Notes: a model not told the origin generated them from the sequence alone. Positions 35,166 through 44,854 are shown, counted from the first letter of the stretch. The stretch: 64,000 nucleotides of DNA from an uncultured Prevotellaceae bacterium (GCA_902785695.1 CACZZQ010000002.1:1-64000); one strand, 5' to 3'. Translations and numbers: made by a program.

Positions 35166-36080
35166 CTAATTCTTTACTGCTATTCTCAACTTTGCACTGC
35201 GGCTACGGGGGTTGGCCGTCAGTTCTTCATCTGAAGGAACTATCACCCTATTATTAATAAGGTGTAGAGGCGACTTCACCTGTCCGAAGAAGTCCTGTTC
35301 CACCTTTCCCTCAGCATTACCTGCACGCATCACGTTTTTTACGATACGGTCCTCCAGCGAGTGATAGGTAATCACGCACAACCGGCCTTCCGGTTTCAAA
35401 AGCTCACAGGCCCCCAACAACATCTCGCGCAAGGCATCCATCTCGTGGTTCACCTCTATGCGGAGCGCCTGGAAGAGCTTGGTCATCTCTTTCTTCTCGC
35501 GCTCTCTGGGAAACAGTTTTTCCGCTATCTCCATCAACCGTCCCGTAGTCAGTATCGGTTTCTCCTGGCGACTCTTCGCCAGCAATGAGGCTATCTTGCG
35601 GGCATTCTTCAGTTCTCCGTAAAGGTAGAACACGTCCGAGAGCTGCTCTTCCGTATAGTTGTTCACCACATCGGCGGCCGTCATACCCGCACGTTTGTTC
35701 ATGCGCATATCCAGCGGGGCATCGAAACGGAACGAAAAGCCACGCGACTCGTCATCGAAATGATGTGACGAAACACCCAAATCGGCCAACAGGCCGTCCA
35801 CCCCATCCACCTCGTAATAACGCATCCAGTTCTTCAGATACCTAAAGTTGCTGCGCACAAAGGTGAATCTATCATCATTCACAATATTTAACTCAGCATC
35901 GGCATCCTGGTCAAAGCCATACAAATGGCCATGAGCCCCCAGCCTGCTGAGGATTTCCCTGGAGTGACCGCCACCGCCAAAGGTGACGTCTACATAAACG
36001 CCGTCGGGCCGGATAGCCAGCCCGTCAACGCTTTCCTTCAAAAGGACCGATACGTGGTACGTCTCTGCTGTCTTTATCAT
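35166..36080 (-). CDS. rsmH: 16S rRNA (cytosine-1402-N4)-methyltransferase RsmH
   Basis: Methylates C1402 in the decoding centre of 16S rRNA. The 304-residue SAM-dependent enzyme has HVSVLLKESVDGL, DVTFGGGGHSREIL, DGLLADLGVSSHHFD and CVITYHSLEDRIVKN. It follows mraZ by five bases at the head of the division/cell-wall cluster. Confidence 0.96.
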   Translation of the reverse strand: MIKTAETYHVSVLLKESVDGLAIRPDGVYVDVTFGGGGHSREILSRLGAHGHLYGFDQDADAELNIVNDDRFTFVRSNFRYLKNWMRYYEVDGVDGLLADLGVSSHHFDDESRGFSFRFDAPLDMRMNKRAGMTAADVVNNYTEEQLSDVFYLYGELKNARKIASLLAKSRQEKPILTTGRLMEIAEKLFPREREKKEMTKLFQALRIEVNHEMDALREMLLGACELLKPEGRLCVITYHSLEDRIVKNVMRAGNAEGKVEQDFFGQVKSPLHLINNRVIVPSDEELTANPRSRSAKLRIAVKN

Positions 36081-36085
36081 CTCTG

Positions 36086-36535
36086 TCAGTGGCCGCTTGT
36101 CATAATGGCTTTCAGTTTCTCCGCAAACTCCTCTTGCGGCAAGAATGGCTGCTGAGTCTTCTCAACCGCCCATATCTCGATGGCATCGTTGACACCTATG
36201 AACCTTACACCTTGCACAATATCAGCCATCTGCAGATAGCGTTTCGGTATCAGGAAACGGCCGTTCCCATCGAGCGAAAGCACTTCTGCCTCAGACACAT
36301 ACTGGCGGAGCACCTGCTGCCCCACATCGTCCCACTCGCTAATTTTTTCCAGGAGTGCGTCCATACGGCGATTCCAAGTACTCTCAGGATAAAGCACAAG
36401 ACAGCGCTGATGCACATCCTTGCGCATCACCAGCACCTCCTCGCCAGCTGCCTGCAGCACCTTACGGAATCCTGCGGGCAGGAAAATACGGCCTTTGGCA
36501 TCGGTCTTGGCTTCTATGTTTCCTAAAAATCGCAT
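36086..36535 (-). CDS. mraZ: Transcriptional regulator MraZ
   Basis: A DNA-binding protein with two SpoVT/AbrB-like halves. In other bacteria it represses its own cluster. The 149-residue protein shows the two repeats (DAKGRIFLPAGFRKVL near residue 12 and LDGNGRFLIPKRYLQ near 91). Family members bind short direct repeats upstream of mraZ; I do not see a clean set of GTGGG-type repeats here. It leads the cluster from the -7 box at 36565-36572. Confidence 0.95.
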   Translation of the reverse strand: MRFLGNIEAKTDAKGRIFLPAGFRKVLQAAGEEVLVMRKDVHQRCLVLYPESTWNRRMDALLEKISEWDDVGQQVLRQYVSEAEVLSLDGNGRFLIPKRYLQMADIVQGVRFIGVNDAIEIWAVEKTQQPFLPQEEFAEKLKAIMTSGH

Positions 36536-36898
36536 ACGAACATATTAATACGAAAGTTTGCGTGCAAAGGTAATCATTTTCCACCACAATCCCCCACTTT
36601 TCCCCACTTTTTTTATCAAAATATCAAAAAAATCATTTTTTCATACATTTCGCACTTTTCTTTTTTCACATTCCAAACTTTTTGTGCAATAGTTTCAGAT
36701 ACTTCACACCTGGAATGATACAACATCAAGACATCATCTATCTTAGATAGAACATACCATGGAATGGCACTTTACCCGCAAAAGCCCGTAAAACCTGCAA
36801 GAAAATTATTAATTTTCATAAAAAAAAAATTGAAAATAAAAGATTTTAAGTAATTTTGCAGAATGTTTTTGAGCAATAGGAGGCAACTTCAGGGAAAC
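36536..36898. promoter_or_regulatory. Divergent control region of the division cluster and glsA
   Basis: A 363-base A/T-rich gap with no gene. It has a minus-strand -7 box TACCTTTG at 36565-36572 for mraZ and a plus-strand -7 box TAATTTTG at 36851-36858 for glsA. An AGGAGG-like ribosome-binding sequence lies before the glsA ATG at 36899. Between them are homopolymeric A and T runs and CCCCACTTTTCCCCACTTTT near 36590-36610, the only short repeat near mraZ; it may be a candidate MraZ site. Confidence 0.6.
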
Positions 36899-37717
36899 AT
36901 GGAGAAAACCATTGACATCAAAAGGATTCTGAAAGACAAGATGGGCAAAAAAGCCCGTTGGGTGCCACGCCCTTTGGTGTGGTGGCTAAAGCATATTGTC
37001 CATGAAGACCAAGTCAATGAGCATTTATGGAATGCCCGAGACCTGAGCGGCACACCATGGCTCAAGGCCACTCTGGACTACCTGCACGTAACCATCAAGG
37101 TCAAGGGACAGGAAAACCTGCCGGCCAAAGATGATCCCAAGCGCTACACATTTGTAAGCAACCATCCCTTGGGCGGCATCGACGGCATCGCTATCGGTTC
37201 GGTCATAGGCGAGCACTATGATGACAACTTCCGCTATCTGGTCAACGACCTGCTGATGAACCTCCCTGGATTGGCACCCCTCTGCATCCCCATCAACAAA
37301 ACAGGCAAGAACGGGCGTAACTTCCCCGCTATGGTAGAGGCTGGATTCAAGGGCGACACTCACATCCTGATGTTTCCCGCAGGTCTCTGTTCGCGAAAGC
37401 GCAGCGGCACTATCTGTGACCTGGAATGGAAAAAGACGTTCATCAGCAAAAGCGTGGAGACCCACCGCGATGTGGTCCCCATCTATTTCGAAGGACATAA
37501 CAGCAACTTCTTCTACCGGCTCTCGAACATCAGCGACCGCTATGTCAAAAAGATCAACATTGCCATGCTCTTCCTATCCGACGAGATGTTCAAGAACACA
37601 GGCCAAACATTTACTATCACCTTCGGAAAACCCATCCCCTGGCAAACCTTTACTAACGAAAAAACACCGATGGAATGGGCAAAATTTGTGAAAGAAGAAG
37701 TCTACAAACTATCTTAG
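36899..37717 (+). CDS. glsA: Glycine-lipid O-acyltransferase GlsA (PlsC-like)
   Basis: Predicted to acylate the hydroxyl of N-acyl-3-hydroxy-fatty-acyl glycine, the second step of glycine/serine-glycine lipid synthesis in Bacteroides. The 272-residue protein has the acyltransferase motif as NHPLGGIDG (NHx4D type) near residue 81, and a FPAGLCSRK block with the flanking Arg/Lys of motif III. The frame opens at 36863, but that is almost on the transcription start predicted from the -7 box at 36851. ATG 36899, preceded by AGGAGG, is better. It is paired with glsB, 31 bases downstream, as in Bacteroides. Confidence 0.85.
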   Translation: MEKTIDIKRILKDKMGKKARWVPRPLVWWLKHIVHEDQVNEHLWNARDLSGTPWLKATLDYLHVTIKVKGQENLPAKDDPKRYTFVSNHPLGGIDGIAIGSVIGEHYDDNFRYLVNDLLMNLPGLAPLCIPINKTGKNGRNFPAMVEAGFKGDTHILMFPAGLCSRKRSGTICDLEWKKTFISKSVETHRDVVPIYFEGHNSNFFYRLSNISDRYVKKINIAMLFLSDEMFKNTGQTFTITFGKPIPWQTFTNEKTPMEWAKFVKEEVYKLS

Positions 37718-37748
37718 AATCAAGAAAAAAGCAAACATAACAGAGATC

Positions 37749-38744
37749 ATGGAACAACCTATCATCGACCCGATTCCCGTTGAAGTACTTAAAGCAGAAC
37801 TGACACCCGATCTTCAGTTGCGCATGACCAACAAGAGCAACAACAAGATTTACATCATCACGGCACACAATGCGCCCAACGTGATGCGCGAGATTGGTCG
37901 TCTGCGCGAGATTGCCTTCCGCGAAGCTGGTGGCGGCACCGGCAAGGAAGTGGACATCGACGAGTTCGATACTTGCGAGAACTGCTACAAACAGCTCATT
38001 GTCTGGAATCCCGAGGCCGAGGAGATCATTGGCGGTTACCGTTATTTAGAAGGCACGAAATGGGAGATCGACGAGAACGGCCAGCCCAAACTTGCCACCA
38101 GCCATATGTTTCATTTCTCTGAGAAATTCCTGAGCGAATATATGCCCTATACCATTGAGCTGGGACGCTCCTTCGTGAGTCTGCCTTATCAGAGCTCGAA
38201 GATGGGTGCCAAGAGCCTGTTTGCGCTCGACAACCTGTGGGACGGTCTGGGTGCCCTGACGGTCATCATGCCCAACGTCAAGTATTTCTTTGGCAAGATG
38301 ACCATGTACCCCAGCTATATTCGTGAAGGCCGCGACATGATTCTGTACTTCTTGAAAAAGCATTTCGACGACAAGGAAGGACTGGTAATACCGATGAAAC
38401 CGCTGAAAATTGAAACCGACGAGAAAGAACTTGCGGCCATTTTCACAGAGAACGACTTCAAAGAGGACTATCGCATCCTGAACCAGCGCATCCGCGCCTT
38501 AGGCTACAATATCCCGCCATTGGTAAATGCCTACATGAGTCTGTCGCCCACTATGAAACTCTTTGGCACCGCTATCAACTATGGCTTTGGCGATGTAGAG
38601 GAGACTGGCATCCTTATTGCCATGGACGAAGTGCTGGAAGAGAAGCGCGTGCGCCATATCGACTCCTTCATCAAGGAGCATCCGGAGGCCATGAAGATTA
38701 CCAGCGGAGCCAACAAGATTATCTACAAGGAGAAAAAGAGTTAG
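37749..38744 (+). CDS. glsB: Glycine N-acyltransferase GlsB
   Basis: Predicted to transfer a 3-hydroxy fatty acid to glycine, the first step of glycine-lipid synthesis. The 331-residue protein belongs to the OlsB/GlsB-type GNAT superfamily (hemolysin-like). Conserved segments are IGRLREIAFREAGGGTGKEVDIDEFD (shown in two parts: residues about 48-60 and 61-73), IIGGYRYLEG and YTIELGRSFVSLPYQ. The stop overlaps the convergent dgt stop by four bases. It forms an operon with glsA. The call rests on resemblance to the Bacteroides pair and on gene order. Confidence 0.85.
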   Translation: MEQPIIDPIPVEVLKAELTPDLQLRMTNKSNNKIYIITAHNAPNVMREIGRLREIAFREAGGGTGKEVDIDEFDTCENCYKQLIVWNPEAEEIIGGYRYLEGTKWEIDENGQPKLATSHMFHFSEKFLSEYMPYTIELGRSFVSLPYQSSKMGAKSLFALDNLWDGLGALTVIMPNVKYFFGKMTMYPSYIREGRDMILYFLKKHFDDKEGLVIPMKPLKIETDEKELAAIFTENDFKEDYRILNQRIRALGYNIPPLVNAYMSLSPTMKLFGTAINYGFGDVEETGILIAMDEVLEEKRVRHIDSFIKEHPEAMKITSGANKIIYKEKKS

Positions 38745-40084
38745 ATAATAGGTAGCGAGATACCGCAGATTTTCTGATACACATCCAGTGCATAGACATC
38801 CGTCATGCCGGTGATGTAGTCTATGACGGCCATCAGACGCGTCTCCAGATCATCACTTTCAATATCATACTGACTGCTCACACGCCCTATGAGCTGCTGG
38901 GAGTAGTAGCGTTCTGGATGCTCTATGGCCTCAACCATCAGCTCCATCAAGGTAGCCATGATACGATAACCCGACAATTCCACATCCAATACCGGACGGC
39001 TCTTATAGATACGCGCCATTGAAACTTTGGTACAGGCTTTGTAGGCATCGCGCTGCAGGGGCGACATATTTTCCACCAGCGATCCCTTGAACGTCCCCTC
39101 AAGGATTTCTTCATCGTGAGCCAGGAAAGTCTTCACGCACTCATTCTCCAGTTTTCCTATCACACAGGCACGCAGATACTGAACTTTCTCGTTAGTATCC
39201 GTCAGATGCTCGTCGCTGATACGCGCACGGATGCGATTTTGCTCGGTTTCATCGAAGAATGCCAGCATCATAGTAGCTGTCTCGTCAAACGTCAGAATCT
39301 TAAGTTTAAAGGCATCCTCAAGATCCATGATTTCATAACATATGTCATCGGCAGCCTCCACCAGATACACCAATGGATAACGCGCCCACCGTTCTTTGCC
39401 TTTCTCTGTCTGCAACTTAGGAATACCCAGTCGGTCGGCCAGCATCTCATAGTGTTCACGTTCCGACTCGAAGAAACCGAACTTATTCTTAGTGGCAGCA
39501 ATCGACGGAAACGGGTATTTCACGATACTGGCCAGTGTGCTATAGGTCATCGCAAAGCCCCCCTGTCGCCTGCCCTTAAAGCTATGGGTCAACAGTCGGA
39601 AGGCATTGGCATTACCGTCGAAACGGGTAATGTCGCTCCAGAACTCCGGCGACACACGCTCTTTCAGATAAGTACCCTTACCCTCAATAAAAAATGACTG
39701 GATAGCCTTCTCGCCAGAATGACCGAAAGGCGGATTTCCCAAGTCATGAGCCAGGCAGGCAGTAGCCACTATCTGTCCTAACTCAGGTATTAGAGTATCG
39801 ATGAAATCGCGGTTTTTTGAACACAGATGCCTGGCCACATCGTTACCGAGCGACATTCCTACACTGGCCACTTCAAGCGAATGGGTCAGTCGGTTGTGCA
39901 CAAACACGCTACCTGGCAAGGGGAACACCTGCGTCTTATTCTGTAACCTGCGGAAGGGGGCCGAGAATATCAGCCGGTCGTAATCGCGCTTAAACTCCGT
40001 TCGGTCATCATGCCGCTCCAGATGGCGATGCTCCTGCCCTAAACGGCAGTTGGATATCAAATTCTCCCAGTTCATTTTCATCAT
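38741..40084 (-). CDS. dgt: dGTP triphosphohydrolase-like HD protein
   Basis: Hydrolyses dGTP (or other dNTPs) to the nucleoside and triphosphate, affecting dNTP pools. The protein has the HD-domain metal residues in RLTHSLEVASVG and ACLAHDLGNPPFGHSGE, and the N-terminal FSAPFRRLQNKTQVFPL signature of the dGTPase family. The frame opens at 40096. The promoter at 40104-40111 is very close, so one of the next Met codons (40084, 40081 or 40075) is a likelier start. Array T4 lies directly upstream of its promoter. Confidence 0.9.
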   Translation of the reverse strand: MMKMNWENLISNCRLGQEHRHLERHDDRTEFKRDYDRLIFSAPFRRLQNKTQVFPLPGSVFVHNRLTHSLEVASVGMSLGNDVARHLCSKNRDFIDTLIPELGQIVATACLAHDLGNPPFGHSGEKAIQSFFIEGKGTYLKERVSPEFWSDITRFDGNANAFRLLTHSFKGRRQGGFAMTYSTLASIVKYPFPSIAATKNKFGFFESEREHYEMLADRLGIPKLQTEKGKERWARYPLVYLVEAADDICYEIMDLEDAFKLKILTFDETATMMLAFFDETEQNRIRARISDEHLTDTNEKVQYLRACVIGKLENECVKTFLAHDEEILEGTFKGSLVENMSPLQRDAYKACTKVSMARIYKSRPVLDVELSGYRIMATLMELMVEAIEHPERYYSQQLIGRVSSQYDIESDDLETRLMAVIDYITGMTDVYALDVYQKICGISLPII

Positions 40085-40103
40085 CGTGACACACATTTGG
40101 GAT

Positions 40104-40111
40104 GCAAAGAT
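40104..40111 (-). promoter_or_regulatory. -7 promoter box for dgt
   Basis: TATCTTTG on the minus strand. Array T4 starts only 13 bases farther upstream and so covers the -33 position. Confidence 0.65.
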
Positions 40112-40123
40112 AGTGCATTTTAA

Positions 40124-40184
40124 AGAATTATAGCCATAATTCTAAAAATAATAGCTATAATTCCGAAAATTATAGCTATTATTT
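40124..40184. repeat. 21-bp palindromic array T4 upstream of dgt
   Basis: Three units with exactly 21-base spacing (ATAGC at 40129, 40150 and 40171). Each is an A/T-rich dyad around ATAGCTAT (for example AATTATAGCCATAATT and ATAATAGCTATAAT). Confidence 0.8.
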
Positions 40185-40248
40185 GTTAGTGTACCAGCTC
40201 CATCAATGCCTGTGAGACAAAGATTACGAAGTTTGGAAAAAATATTGC

Positions 40249-40358
40249 AACTTTGCAGCCAACTCTGGGAGCGCGGGCGTCCTCGCCCGCAATGATGGCG
40301 GGCGAGGACGTCCGCGCTCCCAGGCAAACAGCTGTAATAACGGTTAGTTATATAGAAG
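40249..40358 (+). repeat. Hairpin element Q1
   Basis: A 57-base hairpin (40266-40322) with about 25 paired bases per side (GGGAGCGCGGGCG outer part, loop AATGATG). It is followed by a 36-base tail containing AGCTGTAATAACGGTTAG and preceded by AACTTTGCAGC. The same block occurs inverted at 50379-50488 (Q2). No gene follows on the plus strand before the strong terminator at 40408-40463, so a short RNA of about 200 bases is possible. Confidence 0.8.
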
Positions 40359-40407
40359 ACGCTACAACAAAAATGTCATAAAGGACTAAAGAACTAACTA
40401 TTACTAT

Positions 40408-40463
40408 AACTAAAGAGGTCTTCATATGGCCTTGAGGCCACACGAAGACCTCTTTAGTTTTAT
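40408..40463. terminator. Strong terminator hairpin
   Basis: A 16-bp perfect stem (AACTAAAGAGGTCTTC at 40408-40423 with its complement at 40444-40459) encloses an inner GGCCTTGAGGCC hairpin. It is followed on the plus strand by a T-rich end. It lies just past the comM stop on the minus strand and can end transcripts from both sides. Confidence 0.85.
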
Positions 40464-40468
40464 TGTTG

Positions 40469-42016
40469 CTATATTCCCCTTTCAGCCCAATCGCCTCTGT
40501 CAAGGTTTCTATACCCTATGGCTTCGGCGATATGCAGGCTCTGCACCTGCTCTGAACCTTCGAGGTCGGCTATGGTGCGTGCCACCTTGAGAATGCGGCT
40601 GTAGGCACGGGCAGAGAGTTTCAGACGCTCCATGGCCATACGGAGCATATCCAATGAGGTGGTGTCTGGCTCTGCGAAATCATGAAGCATACGCTCCGTC
40701 ATCTGAGCATTACAATGAATACCTTTATATGGTTTGAAACGCTTTTCTTGTATCTTACGGGCGGCAATGACGCGTTCACGGATAACGGCAGAGGGTTCGC
40801 CCGGTTGCATCTGCGAGAGCTGTGCAAAGGGAACGGCCTGAATCTCGCAATGAATGTCGATACGGTCGAGCAACGGGCCGCTGATCTTATTCATGTATCG
40901 CTGTATCTGACCTGGCGTGCAGACGCAGTGGTGGGTGGGGTCGCCATAGTAGCCGCACGGACAGGGGTTCATCGAGGCAACGAGCATGAACGAACAGGGG
41001 TATTCCACATTGTATTTGGCTCGGCTGATACTGATCTTCCTGTCTTCAAGGGGCTGGCGCAACACCTCTAAGACGCTGCGGCTCAGTTCGGGCATCTCAT
41101 CGAGGAAGAGCACGCCGTTATGGGCCAGCGAAATCTCGCCCGGATAGGGATTGTTGCCGCCCCCTACAAGGGCTACTTGCGAGATTGTGTGGTGGGGAGC
41201 ACGGAAGGGTCGCTGACTGATGAGACTGGTGTCGCGGCTCAACTTTCCGGCAATGCTGTGGATCTGAGTTGTCTCCAGACTCTCGGAAAGGGAGAGCGGG
41301 GGGAGGATGCTTGGCAGACGTTTGGCCAACATCGACTTACCGCTGCCCGGAGGGCCTATCATAATGAGGTTGTGGCCTCCGGCAGCCGCCACTTCAAGGG
41401 CCCGTTTCACGCCCGCTTGTCCTTTTACGTCGGCAAAGTCGAACTCGAAGTGATTCTGTTGCTCGTAAAATTCCTTGCGTGTATCGATAATCGTGGGTTG
41501 GAAAACCGTGTTGCCATTCATGAATGCGATAACGTCTGCAAGCGTGTCCATGCCATAGACCTCCAGATTATTGACGATGGCAGCCTCACGGATATTCTGG
41601 CGCGGCACGATGAGCCCCTTGTATTTGTCGGCCCTGGCTTTGATGGCAATAGGCAGTGCGCCACGAATGGGCTGAAGGGTGCCGTCGAGTCCCAGTTCCC
41701 CTACAAGCATATAGTCTGACAGGCGGTCGGCAGTGACTTTTCCCATAGCGGCCAGGATGCCGATAGACAGCGGCAGGTCGTAGCCCGACCCCTCCTTCTT
41801 GATGTCGGCAGGCGAGAGGTTGACGGTGATTTCCATTGTCGGAAACTTGAAACCGTTGTTCAGCATGGCGGCCTTGATGCGCTCATAGCTCTCCTTGACG
41901 GCAGTATCTGCCAGTCCTGTAAGGTGAAACTGTATGCCGCGTGTCATGCTGACCTCGCAGGTCACTGCTGTCACATCCAGTCCGTTGACGGCAGCGCAAT
42001 ATGTTTTAACAAGCAT
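40469..42016 (-). CDS. comM: YifB/ComM-family Mg-chelatase-like AAA+ ATPase
   Basis: A 515-residue protein with an N-terminal Lon-like domain ([20 protein letters not shown]), a Mg-chelatase AAA+ domain ([21 protein letters not shown] near residue 222; [11 protein letters not shown]) and a C-terminal helical domain. In naturally competent bacteria ComM drives branch migration during integration of incoming DNA. In Bacteroidota the role is untested. It is the last gene of a three-gene set with the two lipoprotein genes upstream (8 bases from the DUF4369 gene). Confidence 0.93.
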   Translation of the reverse strand: MLVKTYCAAVNGLDVTAVTCEVSMTRGIQFHLTGLADTAVKESYERIKAAMLNNGFKFPTMEITVNLSPADIKKEGSGYDLPLSIGILAAMGKVTADRLSDYMLVGELGLDGTLQPIRGALPIAIKARADKYKGLIVPRQNIREAAIVNNLEVYGMDTLADVIAFMNGNTVFQPTIIDTRKEFYEQQNHFEFDFADVKGQAGVKRALEVAAAGGHNLIMIGPPGSGKSMLAKRLPSILPPLSLSESLETTQIHSIAGKLSRDTSLISQRPFRAPHHTISQVALVGGGNNPYPGEISLAHNGVLFLDEMPELSRSVLEVLRQPLEDRKISISRAKYNVEYPCSFMLVASMNPCPCGYYGDPTHHCVCTPGQIQRYMNKISGPLLDRIDIHCEIQAVPFAQLSQMQPGEPSAVIRERVIAARKIQEKRFKPYKGIHCNAQMTERMLHDFAEPDTTSLDMLRMAMERLKLSARAYSRILKVARTIADLEGSEQVQSLHIAEAIGYRNLDRGDWAERGI

Positions 42017-42024
42017 AGTACGGT

Positions 42025-43017
42025 TTAGAACAACGAGTCTATTTTCTCTTTTAGGTCATTAGTACTGAGGGTTCTGGCAACGATATTCCCTTTCTTGTCG
42101 ATGACGATATTGTCGGGGATGAATGCGATGCCAAGAGTAGATATGAGAGGCGAGTCCCACATCATGCCGTCACAGATGTTTGGCCATTTGATACTGTCGC
42201 TTTCTATCGTCCTCTTCCCCTCAAAGGCCGAGGCATCCATGCAGATGCTCACAACACTGATACTGTCGTGATGTTCTTTTCGCCATCGGTTGAGCTTCTG
42301 TAGTGTGTTTTGAGAGTCATAGCTCCAGGCCGACCATACCATGATGACATTGGCCTGCTTACAGAGTACACTGTCAGTCACGGTGTCGCCATTGGTATCG
42401 ATGGCCGTGAAGCGGGGCAGCTTGCCCATGCTGCCAAGTTGCCTGACAGAGACCATTCGCTGATACAGCTGCAATAAGGGAATGCAGGAGGGGCGAGCCT
42501 GATGCATCTTTTCGCAGAGTTCAAAAGCCTTGGCATAGTCGGCATCGACCGCCATGATGAAATAGCGTCGCAAGAGATACTGGGAGGCAGGCGACTGCGG
42601 ATGCTCCAGAATGAATGTTTCTGCTTCGTTCCTGACCTCTGGAGGCATCATTTCCTTTGTCTTCAGTCGGAACCCCGTCATAAGCTCATTATCGTCGGTA
42701 CCGCTGATCTCGGTCTCTTTCAAGTGCGACACATCACCTTCGATGCTTACCCTACTGCCTGGCTCTGCTACAATAGGAAGTTCAGAGTAGTTGGGGAATA
42801 CCAGTGTAAGGATGATTGTATCGGCGAGTTCGGCATCATAGGTAAACTGCCCGCCATTGAGCATAATTGTATCTTTGCGCCCCTGTTCAAGGTCACAAAG
42901 ATACAATTCTCCTTGGTTGATATTTCGGAACCTGCCTTCCAGATGGAAGTGATTTCCCCTCTCACCACATGAAAACAACAAAAGAGAAAGGAGGAAAGCG
43001 TAAAGAACAGATTTCAT
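42025..43017 (-). CDS. DUF4369 / thioredoxin-fold lipoprotein without CXXC
   Basis: A 330-residue predicted lipoprotein (signal ending LLFSC, Cys at about residue 17). The N-terminal half is a DUF4369 domain ([17 protein letters not shown] ... [15 protein letters not shown]). The C-terminal half is a TlpA/AhpC-like thioredoxin fold ([16 protein letters not shown] ... with cis-Pro in [17 protein letters not shown]). In redox-active relatives the WSYDS position is CxxC; here both cysteines are missing, so it cannot act as a classical disulfide reductase. Its start overlaps the upstream TPR gene by four bases. Confidence 0.82.
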   Translation of the reverse strand: MKSVLYAFLLSLLLFSCGERGNHFHLEGRFRNINQGELYLCDLEQGRKDTIMLNGGQFTYDAELADTIILTLVFPNYSELPIVAEPGSRVSIEGDVSHLKETEISGTDDNELMTGFRLKTKEMMPPEVRNEAETFILEHPQSPASQYLLRRYFIMAVDADYAKAFELCEKMHQARPSCIPLLQLYQRMVSVRQLGSMGKLPRFTAIDTNGDTVTDSVLCKQANVIMVWSAWSYDSQNTLQKLNRWRKEHHDSISVVSICMDASAFEGKRTIESDSIKWPNICDGMMWDSPLISTLGIAFIPDNIVIDKKGNIVARTLSTNDLKEKIDSLF

Positions 43018-44702
43018 TTGCTCACTTTGATAAGCTCCAAGTCCTTGGCGGCATAGTCGGCCAGCGAAGGATCCTTGGCAATGGCAGCCCTCAGTGCGCT
43101 GGCAGCCTCACCGTTGTTGCCTGTGCGAGCGTTCAGGATAGCACGCAGGTAGTCTGTAGTGGCATCGGCATTCTTGACGTTTTTCAGTGTACTGGCTGCT
43201 GCCTGGTAGTTCTTGTTCAGTATCTGAGCCAATGCAGCCGAGTTCGACTGTATATGCTCAAAATCCAGTTCTGCCTGAGCGTATTTCCCCTGAGCCAGAT
43301 GGAGGTTACCCAGCACCTCGTTCAGTCCGTTGGCATTAGCACCTTTGGCAATATAGTCCTCTGCACTGAGCATATCGCCTTGCTGTAGTGCCAACATACC
43401 CAGGTTGGCATTAGTCTCTGGCTGGTTGGGATTCAGTCGCAGCGCCTTGTCAAGCCACATTCTTGCTCCTTCGTAGTTGCCCTTGGCATAAGCTATACGT
43501 GCCAGATTGTTGTATGCACGCGGGTCTTGCTGATAATACTGTGTGGCCTTTTTATAGGCAGCTTCGCTGCTGGCAAGGTCATTGTCGTAGAGGGTTGCTC
43601 CGTAGAGGATTTCCTCAAGGCTCAACTGACTGGCATCGCTCTTCATCTGTTCCAGAATCTGATCGTCATCACGACCAATAAGCAGGTAGTTGATGGTCAT
43701 GCGTGCACGGCGCAACTGAGGCAGAATGCCGTCGGTCAGCTCACGGAAGGCAGCCGAAATATTCTTGATCTGTTGCTCACGTTCCTCGGGATCCTGATAC
43801 ATTGAGAGGACACGCAGGATGACATCCTTGTCCTGGATGTCGCTGGCTGCCACCAGTTCCTGGAAGCCTTCCCAGTCCTCAGCTGTATATTTGGCATCAA
43901 TGGGGGCATCCATCTTGGATTTCTTCAACTCGCCCTGCAGGTACTCGTTGGTCACGTCCTGTCGTTTGCTTGCCAGTTTCTCGTTAAGCTCAAAACCGCC
44001 ATCGGGAGAGGCGTATGCCGATACCTCGATGTTATCGAGAGCCATACCTTCCTGATCAGCCACAATCTTACCAATCAGACGAACGAACTCCTGCACAGAA
44101 TTGTTCTGAAGCTCGCTTTTGCGCAACTGAGCCTGTCCGATAAGGAACTTGATATTTGCCTGCTGCCGCTGCTCAGAGACACGCTGGAATTTGTCCTCGG
44201 CCAAGGCAGCATTGGCAGAAGCCAGTGTGCGCTTGTAGAGTTCCGACGTTGCAATGATGCCTGTAGCGACTTTTACAGCAGGAACCTTTACGCTCTTCTT
44301 TCCGATTTTTGCATCAAAGGTCAGGTACATATCGCTTTGCTGCATCTCAGGTGTATAGGCGAAGTTGGTGCGCATGGTATAGTTGCCGCCAACGAGATAA
44401 GAGATGGTCTGGTTGTTGCCCAGCACTTTCTCGCCTTGGAACGTAGTTCCTTCTCCATATACAGACTTCTCGCCCTGAGGTGTCTGATAGCGCAGCTGAG
44501 GTGTAACGGTTACCACGGCCTTCTTGTTCATGTATTTTTCGGGGAACATACCATTGATGGTAGCCGACACTTGCCCGGCCTGGGTCTCCAATGGGTTTGG
44601 TGTTACCTTGAAATTATCTTCTGAGAGTGAACCCAGTTTCCCTGAGCATGAGGTCAGCACCAATGCGGTAGCCGACAGCAAAAGCAATTGATTTATTTTC
44701 AT
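43014..44702 (-). CDS. TPR-repeat lipoprotein with OmpA-like region
   Basis: A 562-residue predicted outer-membrane or periplasmic lipoprotein. It has a signal ending LTSC (about residue 19), a beta-rich N-terminal part, a segment resembling OmpA-type domains (AYASPDGGFELNEKLASKRQ) and several TPR units in the C-terminal half (RAYNNLARIAYAKGNYEGAR, LNPNQPETNANLGMLALQQG). The open frame starts at 44795 inside tRNA-Leu, so ATG 44702 is the true start. It is first in the unit with the DUF4369 gene and comM. The function is not recognised. Confidence 0.82.
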   Translation of the reverse strand: MKINQLLLLSATALVLTSCSGKLGSLSEDNFKVTPNPLETQAGQVSATINGMFPEKYMNKKAVVTVTPQLRYQTPQGEKSVYGEGTTFQGEKVLGNNQTISYLVGGNYTMRTNFAYTPEMQQSDMYLTFDAKIGKKSVKVPAVKVATGIIATSELYKRTLASANAALAEDKFQRVSEQRQQANIKFLIGQAQLRKSELQNNSVQEFVRLIGKIVADQEGMALDNIEVSAYASPDGGFELNEKLASKRQDVTNEYLQGELKKSKMDAPIDAKYTAEDWEGFQELVAASDIQDKDVILRVLSMYQDPEEREQQIKNISAAFRELTDGILPQLRRARMTINYLLIGRDDDQILEQMKSDASQLSLEEILYGATLYDNDLASSEAAYKKATQYYQQDPRAYNNLARIAYAKGNYEGARMWLDKALRLNPNQPETNANLGMLALQQGDMLSAEDYIAKGANANGLNEVLGNLHLAQGKYAQAELDFEHIQSNSAALAQILNKNYQAAASTLKNVKNADATTDYLRAILNARTGNNGEAASALRAAIAKDPSLADYAAKDLELIKVSK

Positions 44703-44724
44703 TGTGGAAAAAGTTAGATAGAAG

Positions 44725-44809
44725 TGCCGCGAGCGGGACTCGAACCCGCACAACCATTTCTGGTCAAGGGATTTTAAGTCCCTCGTGTCTACCATTCCAC
44801 CATCGCGGC
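44725..44809 (-). tRNA. tRNA-Leu (anticodon TAA)
   Basis: An 85-nt class II tRNA. It has acceptor stem GCCGCGA/TCGCGGC, anticodon stem AGGGA/TCCCT around loop CTTAAAA (anticodon TAA), a long variable arm (GACCAGAAATGGTT region), a T arm GCGGGTTCGAGTCCCGC and discriminator A. CCA is not encoded. A -7 box TACCTTTG lies upstream at 44847-44854. Confidence 0.94.
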
Positions 44810-44823
44810 AGCCGTATTGTTGT

Positions 44824-44854
44824 GTCGGTTTTCATAAAAACCGATGCAAAGGTA
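44824..44854 (-). promoter_or_regulatory. tRNA-Leu promoter and leader hairpin
   Basis: On the minus strand TACCTTTG (44847-44854) is followed by a small hairpin, CGGTTTTTATGAAAACCG, in the tRNA precursor leader, possibly an RNase site. Confidence 0.6.
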
